DNA of 64,000 nucleotides, from assembly GCF_002975205.1 (NCBI RefSeq), contig NZ_PCOC01000001.1, forward strand, positions 1,240,001 to 1,304,000. Reading direction: 5' to 3'. Origin of the DNA: Ochrobactrum vermis (GTDB lineage: Bacteria; Pseudomonadota; Alphaproteobacteria; Rhizobiales; Rhizobiaceae). Positions 24,787 through 33,399 of this stretch are shown piece after piece; the first letter of the stretch is position 1, and each line of letters starts with the position of its first letter. A program made the position numbers and the translations under genes. The notes below the pieces were generated by a model. It had not been told where the DNA came from, made no database searches, and saw nothing but the letters and a program-made list of their open reading frames with translations.

Positions 24787-27387
24787 ATGCCATTTCTAGC
24801 ACCGATAGGCGCTTTCATTGGCGGTATCGTGTCGAGCGTGGCCGCATGGGCCGCAGCCAGTCCGATTCTTGCCGGTATCGCGCAGACAGCCTTCGGCATT
24901 GCGCTCAAATACGCCGTCAATGCGCTGTTTCCTCCCAAGACGCAAAGCCGCGCTTCCGAACTGGATACTCAGTACGGCGCCAATATCCCGCGCTCGGTCA
25001 TTCTCGGCACCTGTGCGACCGAAGGCCATCATATCTATCGCAACAGCTATGGCAGCGGCGGGCGTCTGATACAGGACGTGTTCGTACTTTCGAGTTTCCG
25101 CATCACGGCTGTTAACCGAGTCCGGTATAATGGCGAGTGGCGGAACCTGACCCAGCAAGACGCAGACGGATACTGGCTTGTGCCGAACGAAGGCACGAGC
25201 GGCGATGATCATGATAACGTCCGCGTCAAGTTCTACTACGGTACCATGGATCAGCAGGCCGAGCCGACGCTGATCAATAATGCCCGTCCTGCCGGTCGCT
25301 GGACTGCAAACCATCGCGGTGCAGGCGTTGCCTATGCCATCGTGTTTTCGGAACTGCGCAAGAATGGCGATGGCCTGACCTCGCCAGCCAAGCTGCTGTT
25401 CGAAGTTGTCGGTGCTCCGCTGTATGACTGGCGCAAAGACAGCACGATGGGCGGTTCGGGCGCGCATCGCTGGAATGACCAAAGTACGTGGGAATATTCC
25501 GATAATCCGCCTGTTCAGATTTACAATCTGGAGCGCGGTTTCTTCAACGGCACTCAGCGTATAGTCGGCAAGGCCGTTCGTGCGGGCCGCTTGCCGTTGG
25601 CTGAATATACCCAGGCAGCGAACATCTGCGATGAAGTCATGTCGGATGGCTCGAAGCGTTATCGTGCTCATGCGATTGCCAAGGATGGCCCCGGCGCGAA
25701 CCACGATGCCAACCTTTCACCGATCCTCGAAGCCATGTGCGGCTCATGGGTCGAGCGCGTCGACGGCGAGTTCCCGATTGCGGGAGCTCCACAGGCCATT
25801 GTAGCGACCATCACCGATGACGATATCAAGCGCGGTGCACCGCTTCGCTTCAGTGCCAAACGTAAGCGTACCGAACTCATTAACACGGTTGCTGCCTCTT
25901 ATGTTTCGCCGGATGACTTCTACGAGACGAAGGACGCGGCCACCCGCATCGATGCTGGCGCACTTGCTGAAGATCGAGAGACCCTTGCCAGCGCCATTCC
26001 GTACGCCGCTGTCACTGACGTCAGACAGGTGGATCGGCTGGCTGACATCGCTATCCGTGGCGCTCGTTATCAGGCATCGGCAGAGATTGTCGTTCATCCG
26101 AAATTCCTCGACACGATCAAGGAAGGCCGCTGGGTTCGCTGGAACAGCGCCAAGTATGGCGACCGCACATATCAGGTACTGACGCGCCAGCTTGGCGGGA
26201 TCAATACGGATGGCGCTCGCGATATCTCGATTGCGTTACAGCAGATCAGCAATGGTGTGTTTGACCCGACGGCATACGAGACCAACCCGCCGAACATCAT
26301 CGTTATTCCACCACCGCAATATCTGGCCGAGGTGCAGAATTTCTTCGCCATTCCAATTGTTGTCGTTGCAGATGGACAAGGCGAACTGCCCGGTGTGCGG
26401 CTGATCTGGGACCCGATTGACGATATCTCGGTCGTCGGCGTCGATATCGAGTACTGGCCAGCGAACGACCCGTCACAGGTGTTCACCAAGTTCGTGACTT
26501 GGGACGTGATCAACGTCCCAATAGTTGAAGGCCTGACCTCGCTGACTGACTGGTTTGTCCGGACCCGCTTGCGCGTGGACAATGGCCGTTCGGTCGCTTG
26601 GTCGACCGAAACGCCGTTCACGACACTTAAAGCGGCGGGCGATGATAGCCTGGTTGATTACGAGCGTCTTGACGGTGACGTTAAGGGTCTCATCAACTGG
26701 ATGACCGATGACCGCCGTGAGATTATTCGGCAGGCTCAGGAGAATGCGACTAAGACCGCTGACGGCATGCTGGCCGGTTATGCGGATAGCCGGTCGCTTC
26801 GCCGCGAGCTTGCCAGCACCTACGGCAAGGCGAAAGCTTCGTGGTCGGAAGATATCTATGTGGCGACCGGTCCAAACAGCGCCATCGTGCAGCAGTTGAC
26901 ACAGTTGAACGCCGAGCTTGATGACAAGGCTGACGCCAGCGTCGTGACGCTGCTGTCTACGCGAGTGGATAATGTCGAGGGTCAATATACAGCCGTCGCA
27001 GATGCAATCACTGACGTGAACGCATCGGTCGATGGCTCGGTAGCCAACTCCGGTTGGCGTATGACGTCAACGGTTGGTGCGGGTGGCACATCGGCCAGAA
27101 TATCGGCTTACGCTCGCATCAACACCGGCGACACTTGGAAACAAGCAGGTTGGTTCATCAACGTCACCCCGACGGGAAGCCAGTTTATTGTTGTTTCCAA
27201 CCAGTTTGCGATTGCCGATCCGAACAATAACGGCACCTTCACCTACCCGTTCGTTGTGCAGAATGGGCAGGTCTACATTCAGAACGCCCGTCTGGGCACC
27301 CTGTATTTCGACGTGCTTCAGTCCAACAATAACAAGATGATCATGCGCGGGTACGACAACTTCGCAGATTGGCGGATATTCACATGA
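24787..27387 (+). CDS. Central tail hub / host specificity protein (gpJ-like)
   Basis: An 866-residue protein. The N-terminus (residues 1-60) has hydrophobic Ala/Gly-rich segments and then LDTQYGANIPRSVILGTCAT, the typical start of gpJ-like hub proteins. A fibronectin-like segment spans about residues 510-620, followed by a coiled-coil stretch (640-740) and a beta-rich tip. It forms the tail tip and contacts the host receptor. Its stop overlaps the next start by ATGA at 27384. Confidence 0.8.
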   Translation: MPFLAPIGAFIGGIVSSVAAWAAASPILAGIAQTAFGIALKYAVNALFPPKTQSRASELDTQYGANIPRSVILGTCATEGHHIYRNSYGSGGRLIQDVFVLSSFRITAVNRVRYNGEWRNLTQQDADGYWLVPNEGTSGDDHDNVRVKFYYGTMDQQAEPTLINNARPAGRWTANHRGAGVAYAIVFSELRKNGDGLTSPAKLLFEVVGAPLYDWRKDSTMGGSGAHRWNDQSTWEYSDNPPVQIYNLERGFFNGTQRIVGKAVRAGRLPLAEYTQAANICDEVMSDGSKRYRAHAIAKDGPGANHDANLSPILEAMCGSWVERVDGEFPIAGAPQAIVATITDDDIKRGAPLRFSAKRKRTELINTVAASYVSPDDFYETKDAATRIDAGALAEDRETLASAIPYAAVTDVRQVDRLADIAIRGARYQASAEIVVHPKFLDTIKEGRWVRWNSAKYGDRTYQVLTRQLGGINTDGARDISIALQQISNGVFDPTAYETNPPNIIVIPPPQYLAEVQNFFAIPIVVVADGQGELPGVRLIWDPIDDISVVGVDIEYWPANDPSQVFTKFVTWDVINVPIVEGLTSLTDWFVRTRLRVDNGRSVAWSTETPFTTLKAAGDDSLVDYERLDGDVKGLINWMTDDRREIIRQAQENATKTADGMLAGYADSRSLRRELASTYGKAKASWSEDIYVATGPNSAIVQQLTQLNAELDDKADASVVTLLSTRVDNVEGQYTAVADAITDVNASVDGSVANSGWRMTSTVGAGGTSARISAYARINTGDTWKQAGWFINVTPTGSQFIVVSNQFAIADPNNNGTFTYPFVVQNGQVYIQNARLGTLYFDVLQSNNNKMIMRGYDNFADWRIFT

Positions 27388-28946
27388 CCCAGACATTCAT
27401 TGGCTATAAACCGGGCGTCGGCCCGGTTTTGAAGTGCCTGAAATATGACACTGACGATCCGCTGACGCTGGCAAACACGGCATACGACAGGTTCTTCTTC
27501 AATTCGGAGACACAGAACCTGTCTTATGTCTTTACAACAAACGCCTTTTATTATCGAGCTGCCGAAATCTCCGCGCTACCAACTTCATTCAGTATTTCGA
27601 ATAATCTGGGCAACACGGTAATTACTGGCCGATATGGTGAGGCATCGACGTTTTATAACGTCACGACATACTACAAAATCGCAAGTGCCTATCCGAGTAT
27701 AGGGTATGTTCCGCTGTCTGAATTCAGGATGGTTAATCTTTTGAATAACCGTGTTGAGTGCGGAAGCTTCTACAATAAGGTCTATGTAGCCGATGGCGGA
27801 CATAGAATTGTTGATGCGCAACAGTTCTATACCATCATGGGAAGGTGCACGGGGTATATTTCTAACGAAACGACGATGCCGACTGTTTATACAGGTCAAA
27901 TTTCTAATACTGACAGCGGTCGTGTCGGCGTCGGTGAATGGTTTGTTTGGGAAAGAAAGAACGTCTACAAGGATAATCGCGATCCCAATGCGTTCTTTCC
28001 TAACGTTTGGGACTTGCCAGCAGATAACAGCCCGATGCGTTCATATGGCTACATCGCGGGCTTAGAAGGTTTCCGAGCAAATAGCAGCGAATTCATTTTG
28101 GCGCGTCCTGGCTTCGACGTGAATACCACCAATGAGTTTGGTACGATCATAAGTAGCCGTAACCGTTCCCCGGCGCTGTGCGTCATGAATGGCGTGCGCA
28201 ATTCCATTCCGATCAATGGCTCCGTCACTATACCGGCACCTCCGGGTGTAATCCTTTCGCAGCGTGCTGTTGCCGATGTGATGTTTCGAGTTTCCGGGCA
28301 GACATGGTGTGTCCCAGGACTGCTATCTGATACGACAGAAGCCGGGAAGTTTGTTGTCAGCTACGAAATATCAAACAACGCCGTTACCTTCCATAACTCT
28401 CATAAAGACGTCATCGATATCCGCTATGTAGTTTTCAACGTTGATGATTTCGGAACGTCAACGGGTGGCAACCAAGTGATGTTCCGTGGCAATGATGGGA
28501 CGCGGGACTTTGTGCAGATCAAGAAACCCGGAACAAGTGACCCGGCCAGTCGCCCGAACGATATCCTGTTCGACAGTCGCTTCCCGCAGTTCCAGATTAT
28601 TGCTCAAGGGTTTATCCCCATTGGAAGCTTTTCGAACAGTTCGACTTTCGGATCAAAAACCTATCGGCTGAATTTCAATAACTCCGGCTTCGTGCCGTTT
28701 CTGAAATATTCGATAGTTTTCCCAAACTGTGTAACCACCCCACTGCTACGATATGAAGTCGGGACAGGCGGAGGTATGGCAAATATCGCCATGCGCGCGC
28801 ACGTTTCCGATACGTTTGTTGACTTCTTCTGTCAGCCCGATAGCGGGTGGTCAGACGCATATGCAGATGGAAGCAGCTGGAAAAAAGTAGACTATGGCGC
28901 ACCGATGCAAGGTGTCCGGTACTACATTTTTGGCATCGCTCAATAG
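27384..28946 (+). CDS. Phage tail/receptor-binding protein (520 aa)
   Basis: Start at ATG 27384, overlapping the hub TGA. The 520-residue product is rich in Asn, Phe, Tyr and beta-strand patterns and lower in GC than the hub, which suits a receptor-binding or fibre-tip protein under diversifying selection. No domain is recognised. A terminator-like hairpin lies within codons 9-16. Confidence 0.6.
   Translation: MTQTFIGYKPGVGPVLKCLKYDTDDPLTLANTAYDRFFFNSETQNLSYVFTTNAFYYRAAEISALPTSFSISNNLGNTVITGRYGEASTFYNVTTYYKIASAYPSIGYVPLSEFRMVNLLNNRVECGSFYNKVYVADGGHRIVDAQQFYTIMGRCTGYISNETTMPTVYTGQISNTDSGRVGVGEWFVWERKNVYKDNRDPNAFFPNVWDLPADNSPMRSYGYIAGLEGFRANSSEFILARPGFDVNTTNEFGTIISSRNRSPALCVMNGVRNSIPINGSVTIPAPPGVILSQRAVADVMFRVSGQTWCVPGLLSDTTEAGKFVVSYEISNNAVTFHNSHKDVIDIRYVVFNVDDFGTSTGGNQVMFRGNDGTRDFVQIKKPGTSDPASRPNDILFDSRFPQFQIIAQGFIPIGSFSNSSTFGSKTYRLNFNNSGFVPFLKYSIVFPNCVTTPLLRYEVGTGGGMANIAMRAHVSDTFVDFFCQPDSGWSDAYADGSSWKKVDYGAPMQGVRYYIFGIAQ
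27408..27429 (+). promoter_or_regulatory. Terminator-like hairpin inside the 5' coding region
   Basis: AAACCGGGC (27408-27416) pairs perfectly with GCCCGGTTT (27421-27429) around the tetraloop GTCG, ending in TTTT. It sits about 25 bases into the coding sequence of the 27384 gene, so it could reduce read-through or translation between hub and fibre genes. Confidence 0.5.
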
Positions 28947-28968
28947 CTGACTTTTCAGGAGAAAATCT

Positions 28969-30279
28969 ATGGCTACTTTGTCCGACTATACGTCGGGAAC
29001 GATTTCGCTCGCCAATGGGTCAGTGACCGTTACCGGCACCGGAACACTGTTCGAAGTGACGCGTTTCCGCGAAGGCGACACTCTCCTAATCCAGAACCTG
29101 ACGGCCGTCATCGCCAGTGTCGATAGTGACACTCAGTTGACCCTTACTGAGCCATGGACCGGCACAACCATTGTTGACGGCCCGTACCGCGCCAGACAGC
29201 TTGGCGATGGAAGCCGGGTCTCGACGCAAGCCGCAACGGTTATAGAACTGCTCGGCAATGGTGTTTTGACCAATCTGGCAGAACTGGGCGTCGAAGAGGG
29301 TAAAGCACCTGTCGGCGGCCCAACAGGCGAGTACGAACTTGTCGACACATCTTCGTTCGGCATCCAAGACCCCAACGGCAGCCTTGGCAAACTGGCGGCG
29401 CTCACGCTGGCGGCAAACAAGGCAATCACAACGGACGGCAGCGGTAACGCTCAACAGTCTGATCTTGGAACCCTTGGCCGTGCCTTGCTTGCTCTTGCGA
29501 CCGGCACGAGTGCTCAATATGTTCAGGGTGACGGCACCTTGCAGGTGAAAACCGGCTTGCCGATCAGCACCGCCACTCAGACAGCATTGAATACCAAACT
29601 AAGTATATCCTCGGGCGGAACCGTCGATGGCGCCGTGCGGGTCAATAACGCTCTTTATACCTACATCAATCAAACCGGCAGTAATCAATATTCTAATCAG
29701 GTTTCGTGCTTCATCGGTGATGGCATCGCATCTCGCTTCATGGCCGAACATGCGCCGGGCTATTATTACGCCACATTGATCCAAACCGCTTATCCTGGTG
29801 GCTCACGCGAGTTCCTGTTTAAGAGCGATGGTTCGTTTACGGCTCCGGGCGCAATCATAGGCGCGGCCAAGAACTTTGAAATCGACCATCCGGTTGACCC
29901 AGATAATTTCGATCTCCGTCATGCGGCAACCGAAGCGCCAGAAATGCTGGTCGAGTATCGTGGCACAGCGCAACTTGTGAATGGCCATGTCACAGTTGAT
30001 GTCGAAGAACACTATGGCGTCAAACCCGGCACATTCGGCGAGCTTTGGGTCGATACGTGGGTGACTGCGCTGCAAAATCAGGACGGCTTTGACCGTCTCC
30101 GTCCAAGCCGCCTGTCCGGCTCCGTCTTCGAAATATTCTGCGAGAACGAAAATTCTAATGACCTTGTGACGTGGGTCGTCATGGCTCGGCGCAATGATCC
30201 TTATGTCCGCTGGGATGGCTGCAAGTTCACTGATGCCGATGGAAAGCTGATTATCGAATTTGAAAAGGAAGATGCGTGA
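28969..30279 (+). CDS. Tail fibre protein
   Basis: A 436-residue protein with GGAGAAA upstream. The N-terminal 65 residues (TSGTISLANGSVTVTGTGT and GDTLLI) form the attachment domain common in phage fibres, the middle is repetitive and Ala/Thr/Gly rich, and the C-terminal part has KNFEIDHPVDP and LRHAATEAPEMLVEYRGTA, the conserved end domain of fibre or autotransporter-like proteins. It would bind the host surface. Confidence 0.72.
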   Translation: MATLSDYTSGTISLANGSVTVTGTGTLFEVTRFREGDTLLIQNLTAVIASVDSDTQLTLTEPWTGTTIVDGPYRARQLGDGSRVSTQAATVIELLGNGVLTNLAELGVEEGKAPVGGPTGEYELVDTSSFGIQDPNGSLGKLAALTLAANKAITTDGSGNAQQSDLGTLGRALLALATGTSAQYVQGDGTLQVKTGLPISTATQTALNTKLSISSGGTVDGAVRVNNALYTYINQTGSNQYSNQVSCFIGDGIASRFMAEHAPGYYYATLIQTAYPGGSREFLFKSDGSFTAPGAIIGAAKNFEIDHPVDPDNFDLRHAATEAPEMLVEYRGTAQLVNGHVTVDVEEHYGVKPGTFGELWVDTWVTALQNQDGFDRLRPSRLSGSVFEIFCENENSNDLVTWVVMARRNDPYVRWDGCKFTDADGKLIIEFEKEDA

Positions 30280-30755
30280 TGCCTGAATCGACCAAGGAAG
30301 TCTTCGACACTGCAAAAGTTGGAAAGAAAGGCTTTCCGCGCTTTGCTGAAGCTCTCGGCCGGGAACCGCCCATGAAGATCGTTCCTGTCGAGAACGGCGA
30401 GCCGCAAACCAATCACCCCGGCATGACGCTGCAGGAATATGCTGCCGCCAAGCGCTGGGAAAAGGAAGTCGGCGGGATCGAGGTCAACGGCCTGACCGTC
30501 GCTACCGATGACCGATCGAAGACCATGATCTCCGGCGCGCGGGTGGCTGCTATGGCTAATCCTGATTTCACTACGGCTTGGAAAGGATCTGGCGGGGAAT
30601 TCGTCCCACTCGATGCCAGGGCAGTTGTCGCCGTCAGCGATGCGGTGCTTGCTCACGTGTCGAATTGTTTTGCAACTGAAGCGCAGGTTCTGGCCGATAT
30701 CGACGCTGGAGCTATCACTACCGTCGAACAGATCGACGCTGCATTCACAGCTTAA
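30279..30755 (+). CDS. DUF4376-domain protein, fibre-associated
   Basis: Start at ATG 30279 (TGATG overlap with the fibre stop; the GTG at 30276 is less likely), 158 residues. Residues 55-150 (KRWEKEVGGIEVNGLTVATD, then ISGARVAAM, TTAWKGSGGEFVPLDA) match the DUF4376 pattern of proteins encoded after tail fibres, which may be fibre assembly or tip factors. Confidence 0.7.
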   Translation: MPESTKEVFDTAKVGKKGFPRFAEALGREPPMKIVPVENGEPQTNHPGMTLQEYAAAKRWEKEVGGIEVNGLTVATDDRSKTMISGARVAAMANPDFTTAWKGSGGEFVPLDARAVVAVSDAVLAHVSNCFATEAQVLADIDAGAITTVEQIDAAFTA

Positions 30756-30775
30756 AGCCGGAGCCAATTCCCCGC

Positions 30776-30802
30776 GTCGCCGCCCACTGAGGCGACCTTT
30801 TT
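30776..30802 (+). terminator. Intrinsic terminator ending the tail operon
   Basis: GTCGCC (30776-30781) pairs with GGCGAC (30791-30796), followed by CTTTTTC. It lies 20 bases after the DUF4376 stop. Confidence 0.7.
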
Positions 30803-30817
30803 CGTTGCCAAGGAAAA

Positions 30818-31009
30818 GGCCCCAGTAAGGTTTCAATGAACTGGGGCCTGAGCACCTTAGCAAACCAAGCTGAAAGCAATGATAAGCGCCTAGTCGATGC
30901 GTACGGCCGAGTTATTAACATTCGACTTCGGGCCAAGAAAAACCCCGGCAACGTGCGGCTACCGGGGTTGCGCACCGCGATGAGTTGGCGGGGGGTATTA
31001 CGGTGCGCA
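30818..31009. repeat. Stack of three further inverted repeats
   Basis: Between the tail operon terminator and the minus-strand gene terminator lie GGCCCCAGT/ACTGGGGCC (30818-30826 and 30840-30848), AACCCCGG/CCGGGGTT (30941-30948 and 30962-30969), and TGCGCACCG/CGGTGCGCA (30969-30977 and 31001-31009). The first two are followed by T-rich sequence on the minus strand. No gene is supported between 30756 and 31168; the frames there have no ribosome site. Confidence 0.55.
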
Positions 31010-31029
31010 CCGCCATCTTAACCAGCAGA

Positions 31030-31072
31030 AAATAAAAATAAACCCCGACAAGTCTCCCAACCTGTCGGGGCC
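31030..31072 (-). terminator. Minus-strand intrinsic terminator
   Basis: CCCCGACA (31043-31050) pairs with TGTCGGGG (31063-31070); on the minus strand it is followed by the T-rich stretch complementary to 31030-31042. It ends the 31169-31366 gene. Confidence 0.75.
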
Positions 31073-31168
31073 ACGCGCTTCACATGCGGCGAACAAGTTT
31101 TGGCGCGCTGCTCAAGTGTAGCATTAGAATGCCGTGCGACGCATTTCTGACAAAGGTCAGGGGACGGA

Positions 31169-31366
31169 TTAAAGCTCGGACAGGGCTTCATATCCATTTC
31201 GTTTGACGAGCCTGTCTCCGATATCAATCAGGGCAGCGCCGACGTCGTCGACGCGCCAGCCTGCCTCAACCGCGCGGTCAACAGCATTCTTCAAGTCAGA
31301 TCCTATAGCCTGAATGCATTCATTGATCCGGCCATCATATTCAACGTCGGATTTCGGCGCTCTCAT
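31169..31366 (-). CDS. Small acidic protein, unknown (65 aa)
   Basis: Start at ATG 31366 with a strong AGGAGG seven bases upstream on the minus strand. The 65-residue helical product (INECIQAIGSDLKNAVDRAV) faces away from the lysis genes and has its own terminator, so it is a single-gene unit likely expressed from the prophage. Family unknown. Confidence 0.6.
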   Translation of the reverse strand: MRAPKSDVEYDGRINECIQAIGSDLKNAVDRAVEAGWRVDDVGAALIDIGDRLVKRNGYEALSEL

Positions 31367-31480
31367 TGCTTCCTCCTTTTTCTGGAGAGAAGAGCGTAAC
31401 CCGTACTTCACATTAACGTCTCTCCTCATTTTTGAGGATTGACCAGGGGCAATCAGCTTCCAATTGAAAGGAAATCACCA

Positions 31481-32164
31481 ATGACACGACGCATCAACGC
31501 GGCGGGGCTTTCGCTCGTCAAACAGTGGGAAGGCCTGAAAACGACGGCATATCGAGACGTGGCCGGTGTCCTTACCATCGGTTACGGCCATACGAGCGCA
31601 GCCGGATCACCGAAGGTCACGCCGGGAATGGCAATCGGTAACAAGGAAGCCGAACGCATCCTGAAAGCCGATCTGGCGAAGTTCGAGGCGAGGGTAGAGC
31701 GGTTCGTAAAGGTGCCGATCACTGACAATCAGTTTGCGGTGCTTGTCTCGTTCGACTTCAACACTGGCGCCCTGGACAAATCCACGCTGCTGAAGAAGTT
31801 GAATAAAGGTGACTATGCCGCTGTTCCGATCGAGCTCATGAAATGGGTGAACGCTGGCGGCAAGAAGGTGCAAGGTCTTGTGAACCGGCGAGCCGCCGAA
31901 GCTGGCTTGTGGGCGAAGGGCGATTTCGTATCCTCCAATTATGTGCCAGCCAAGACGGCGGCGAACAAATCCGACGTCGTGACAATTGGCAGTGCCGGTG
32001 CTGTTGGCGTCGGTAGCTCGGTCGGCCCGATCTTGCCGGATATTACCCAAGCGATTGTTGACCAGCAGGACAGCCTCACAAGCGGGCAGTGGGCGCGCAT
32101 CATCGTCGGCGGGATCGTCCTCGGCTTAACGCTCTGGGGTATCTGGCGAAAGACGCGCTCATGA
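31481..32164 (+). CDS. Endolysin, GH24 lysozyme with C-terminal membrane helix
   Basis: Start at ATG 31481 (GAAAGGAAA upstream), 227 residues. The T4-lysozyme catalytic triad spacing is exact: Glu17 in QWEG, Asp26 in YRDVAG, Thr32 in LTIGYGHT (9 and 6 residues apart as in T4). The muramidase domain ends near residue 145; the C-terminal part carries one transmembrane helix (about residues 203-222), unusual for a soluble endolysin and suggesting membrane tethering. It overlaps the spanin gene by ATGA. Confidence 0.88.
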   Translation: MTRRINAAGLSLVKQWEGLKTTAYRDVAGVLTIGYGHTSAAGSPKVTPGMAIGNKEAERILKADLAKFEARVERFVKVPITDNQFAVLVSFDFNTGALDKSTLLKKLNKGDYAAVPIELMKWVNAGGKKVQGLVNRRAAEAGLWAKGDFVSSNYVPAKTAANKSDVVTIGSAGAVGVGSSVGPILPDITQAIVDQQDSLTSGQWARIIVGGIVLGLTLWGIWRKTRS

Positions 32165-32409
32165 TCTGGGCGCTCATTCCCTCATGGCTGAAATACTCGC
32201 TCGCTGCTCTGGCTGCCGCTGCGCTTGTCGCTGGCGGTAGCTATCTCGCCGGAAGGCTCTCAGGCAAGGCCAGCACGGAAACCAAAATCGAAAGACAGAA
32301 CAATGAAGCCACAGGCAAAGCTCTGGACGCTGCTCATTCTTATGATGAGTGCATTGACGCTGGCGGGATGTGGACATTTGGCACCGGCAAATGTGGAAGG
32401 CGTCCGTAG
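32161..32409 (+). CDS. Inner-membrane spanin-like protein (Rz-like, 82 aa)
   Basis: Start at ATG 32161, overlapping the endolysin stop. An N-terminal transmembrane helix (about residues 8-30) is followed by a charged helix and a cysteine motif DECIDAGGMWTFGTGKCG at the C-terminus. The o-spanin-like gene starts inside it at 32303 in another frame, the classical nested Rz/Rz1 layout. It is short for an i-spanin. Confidence 0.68.
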   Translation: MIWALIPSWLKYSLAALAAAALVAGGSYLAGRLSGKASTETKIERQNNEATGKALDAAHSYDECIDAGGMWTFGTGKCGRRP

Positions 32410-32545
32410 GGTGCTCGGAACCGATCTGCTGGGCGCTCGCGGGGCAACCGAGGCGGATCAACGAAAGATCGACCGCACCATAGTGCGCGGTTGTGCAGGC
32501 GGCGTCTGGTCGAAAGACGAGTGCGCTATTCACGACAAGAAGTAA
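32303..32545 (+). CDS. Outer-membrane lipoprotein spanin-like (Rz1-like, 80 aa)
   Basis: Start at ATG 32303 inside the Rz-like gene. The signal peptide ends in a lipobox LTLAGC (Cys about residue 23), so the mature protein is a lipoprotein. The C-terminus has GCAGGVWSKDEC, which repeats the C-x(n)-AGG-x-W pattern of the Rz-like partner. It would join the outer membrane to the inner spanin in lysis. It is not proline-rich, unlike lambda Rz1. Confidence 0.65.
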   Translation: MKPQAKLWTLLILMMSALTLAGCGHLAPANVEGVRRVLGTDLLGARGATEADQRKIDRTIVRGCAGGVWSKDECAIHDKK

Positions 32546-32562
32546 TAGGGGCAACCGGGCGG

Positions 32563-32844
32563 ATGGATGCAACGAATATGCCGGAAGAAAACGCTGATCT
32601 GCGCACACGGGTCGTTACACTGGAACACGGGCAGACTGCCATTCAGCAGCGTGTCTCCGATCTTGAGAAGTATCGCCAGACGAACGAGATTGCCGACGCG
32701 AAGATGGAAACCCGTGTCGAAGCTATGAATGAAAAGCTGTCAGCCATCTCGTCAAATACGACATGGATTATCCGCCTAGTTATCGGCGGGTTCCTTTTGG
32801 CGATCATAGCGTTCATTGTGAGCGGTGGATTGAAATCGGTGTGA
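32563..32844 (+). CDS. XhlA-like coiled-coil membrane protein (holin-associated)
   Basis: Start at ATG 32563, 93 residues. A long coiled coil (residues 8-65, heptad pattern around RVVTLEHGQTAIQQRVSDLE) precedes one C-terminal transmembrane helix (about 71-92). This is the layout of haemolysin XhlA-type proteins found in phage lysis modules. It may act as the holin or its partner; no other holin candidate is visible nearby. Confidence 0.62.
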   Translation: MDATNMPEENADLRTRVVTLEHGQTAIQQRVSDLEKYRQTNEIADAKMETRVEAMNEKLSAISSNTTWIIRLVIGGFLLAIIAFIVSGGLKSV

Positions 32845-32923
32845 TTGGATTTAAGGCTTTTCCCATCCAGGAAGGCTCTAGCTTGAAGTTCACGCGTGTA
32901 GAGTGTTTCAAAGTTGGTTAAAC

Positions 32924-33361
32924 ATGGTCGTCGAAGCGATGAAAAAAAGCCCTGCTTCTTATCGAGGAAAAACCGAGTTTCCGTACGAAACGTTCGTTGA
33001 GGACGCGGTCAAAAGGTGGCTGGTTGATCAAGCGTTCGAAATCACCCGCAATGGGCATATAGATGTGTTCGCGGTACGAGAGGAGAACGATATTCGGCAA
33101 GTATGGCATGTTGAATGCAAAGGGCAGACGTCTCAGAATACAGTCGATTTTTGCACGGCCATCGGACAACTGCTCAAGCGGATTAACGAACGCGGACACC
33201 ATCACGCAATTGCGTTTCCTGACCTGCCAGTGTTCAGAAGGCAGTCGGCACAGTTCGCCCCCTGGGTTCTAGCTGCGCTAAATCTCCATTGGATATGGGT
33301 GGATGAGAACGGCGGGGTGAGTGTCGACTTCCCGCCGGTTTTGAGCCGTGACAATCAATAA
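32924..33361 (+). CDS. PD-(D/E)xK nuclease-like protein, cargo
   Basis: A 145-residue protein from ATG 32924 (the ribosome site is weak; GTG 32903 is an alternative). The core has GHIDVFAV (Asp47) and, one strand later, WHVECKGQT (Glu64-x-Lys66), the PD-(D/E)xK active-site layout of restriction and repair nucleases; an upstream Glu in TEFPYETFVED could complete it. It follows the lysis module where phages often keep lysogen-expressed genes. Substrate unknown; anti-phage or DNA-processing roles are possible. Confidence 0.6.
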   Translation: MVVEAMKKSPASYRGKTEFPYETFVEDAVKRWLVDQAFEITRNGHIDVFAVREENDIRQVWHVECKGQTSQNTVDFCTAIGQLLKRINERGHHHAIAFPDLPVFRRQSAQFAPWVLAALNLHWIWVDENGGVSVDFPPVLSRDNQ

Positions 33362-33399
33362 TAAGACAATCGACAGCGTCTGACTTCAAAGGGACTTGA

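Noticed and set aside
31018-31227. 69-codon minus-strand frame after the 65-aa gene
   Set aside because: It reads through the strong intrinsic terminator at 31043-31070 and has no ribosome site.
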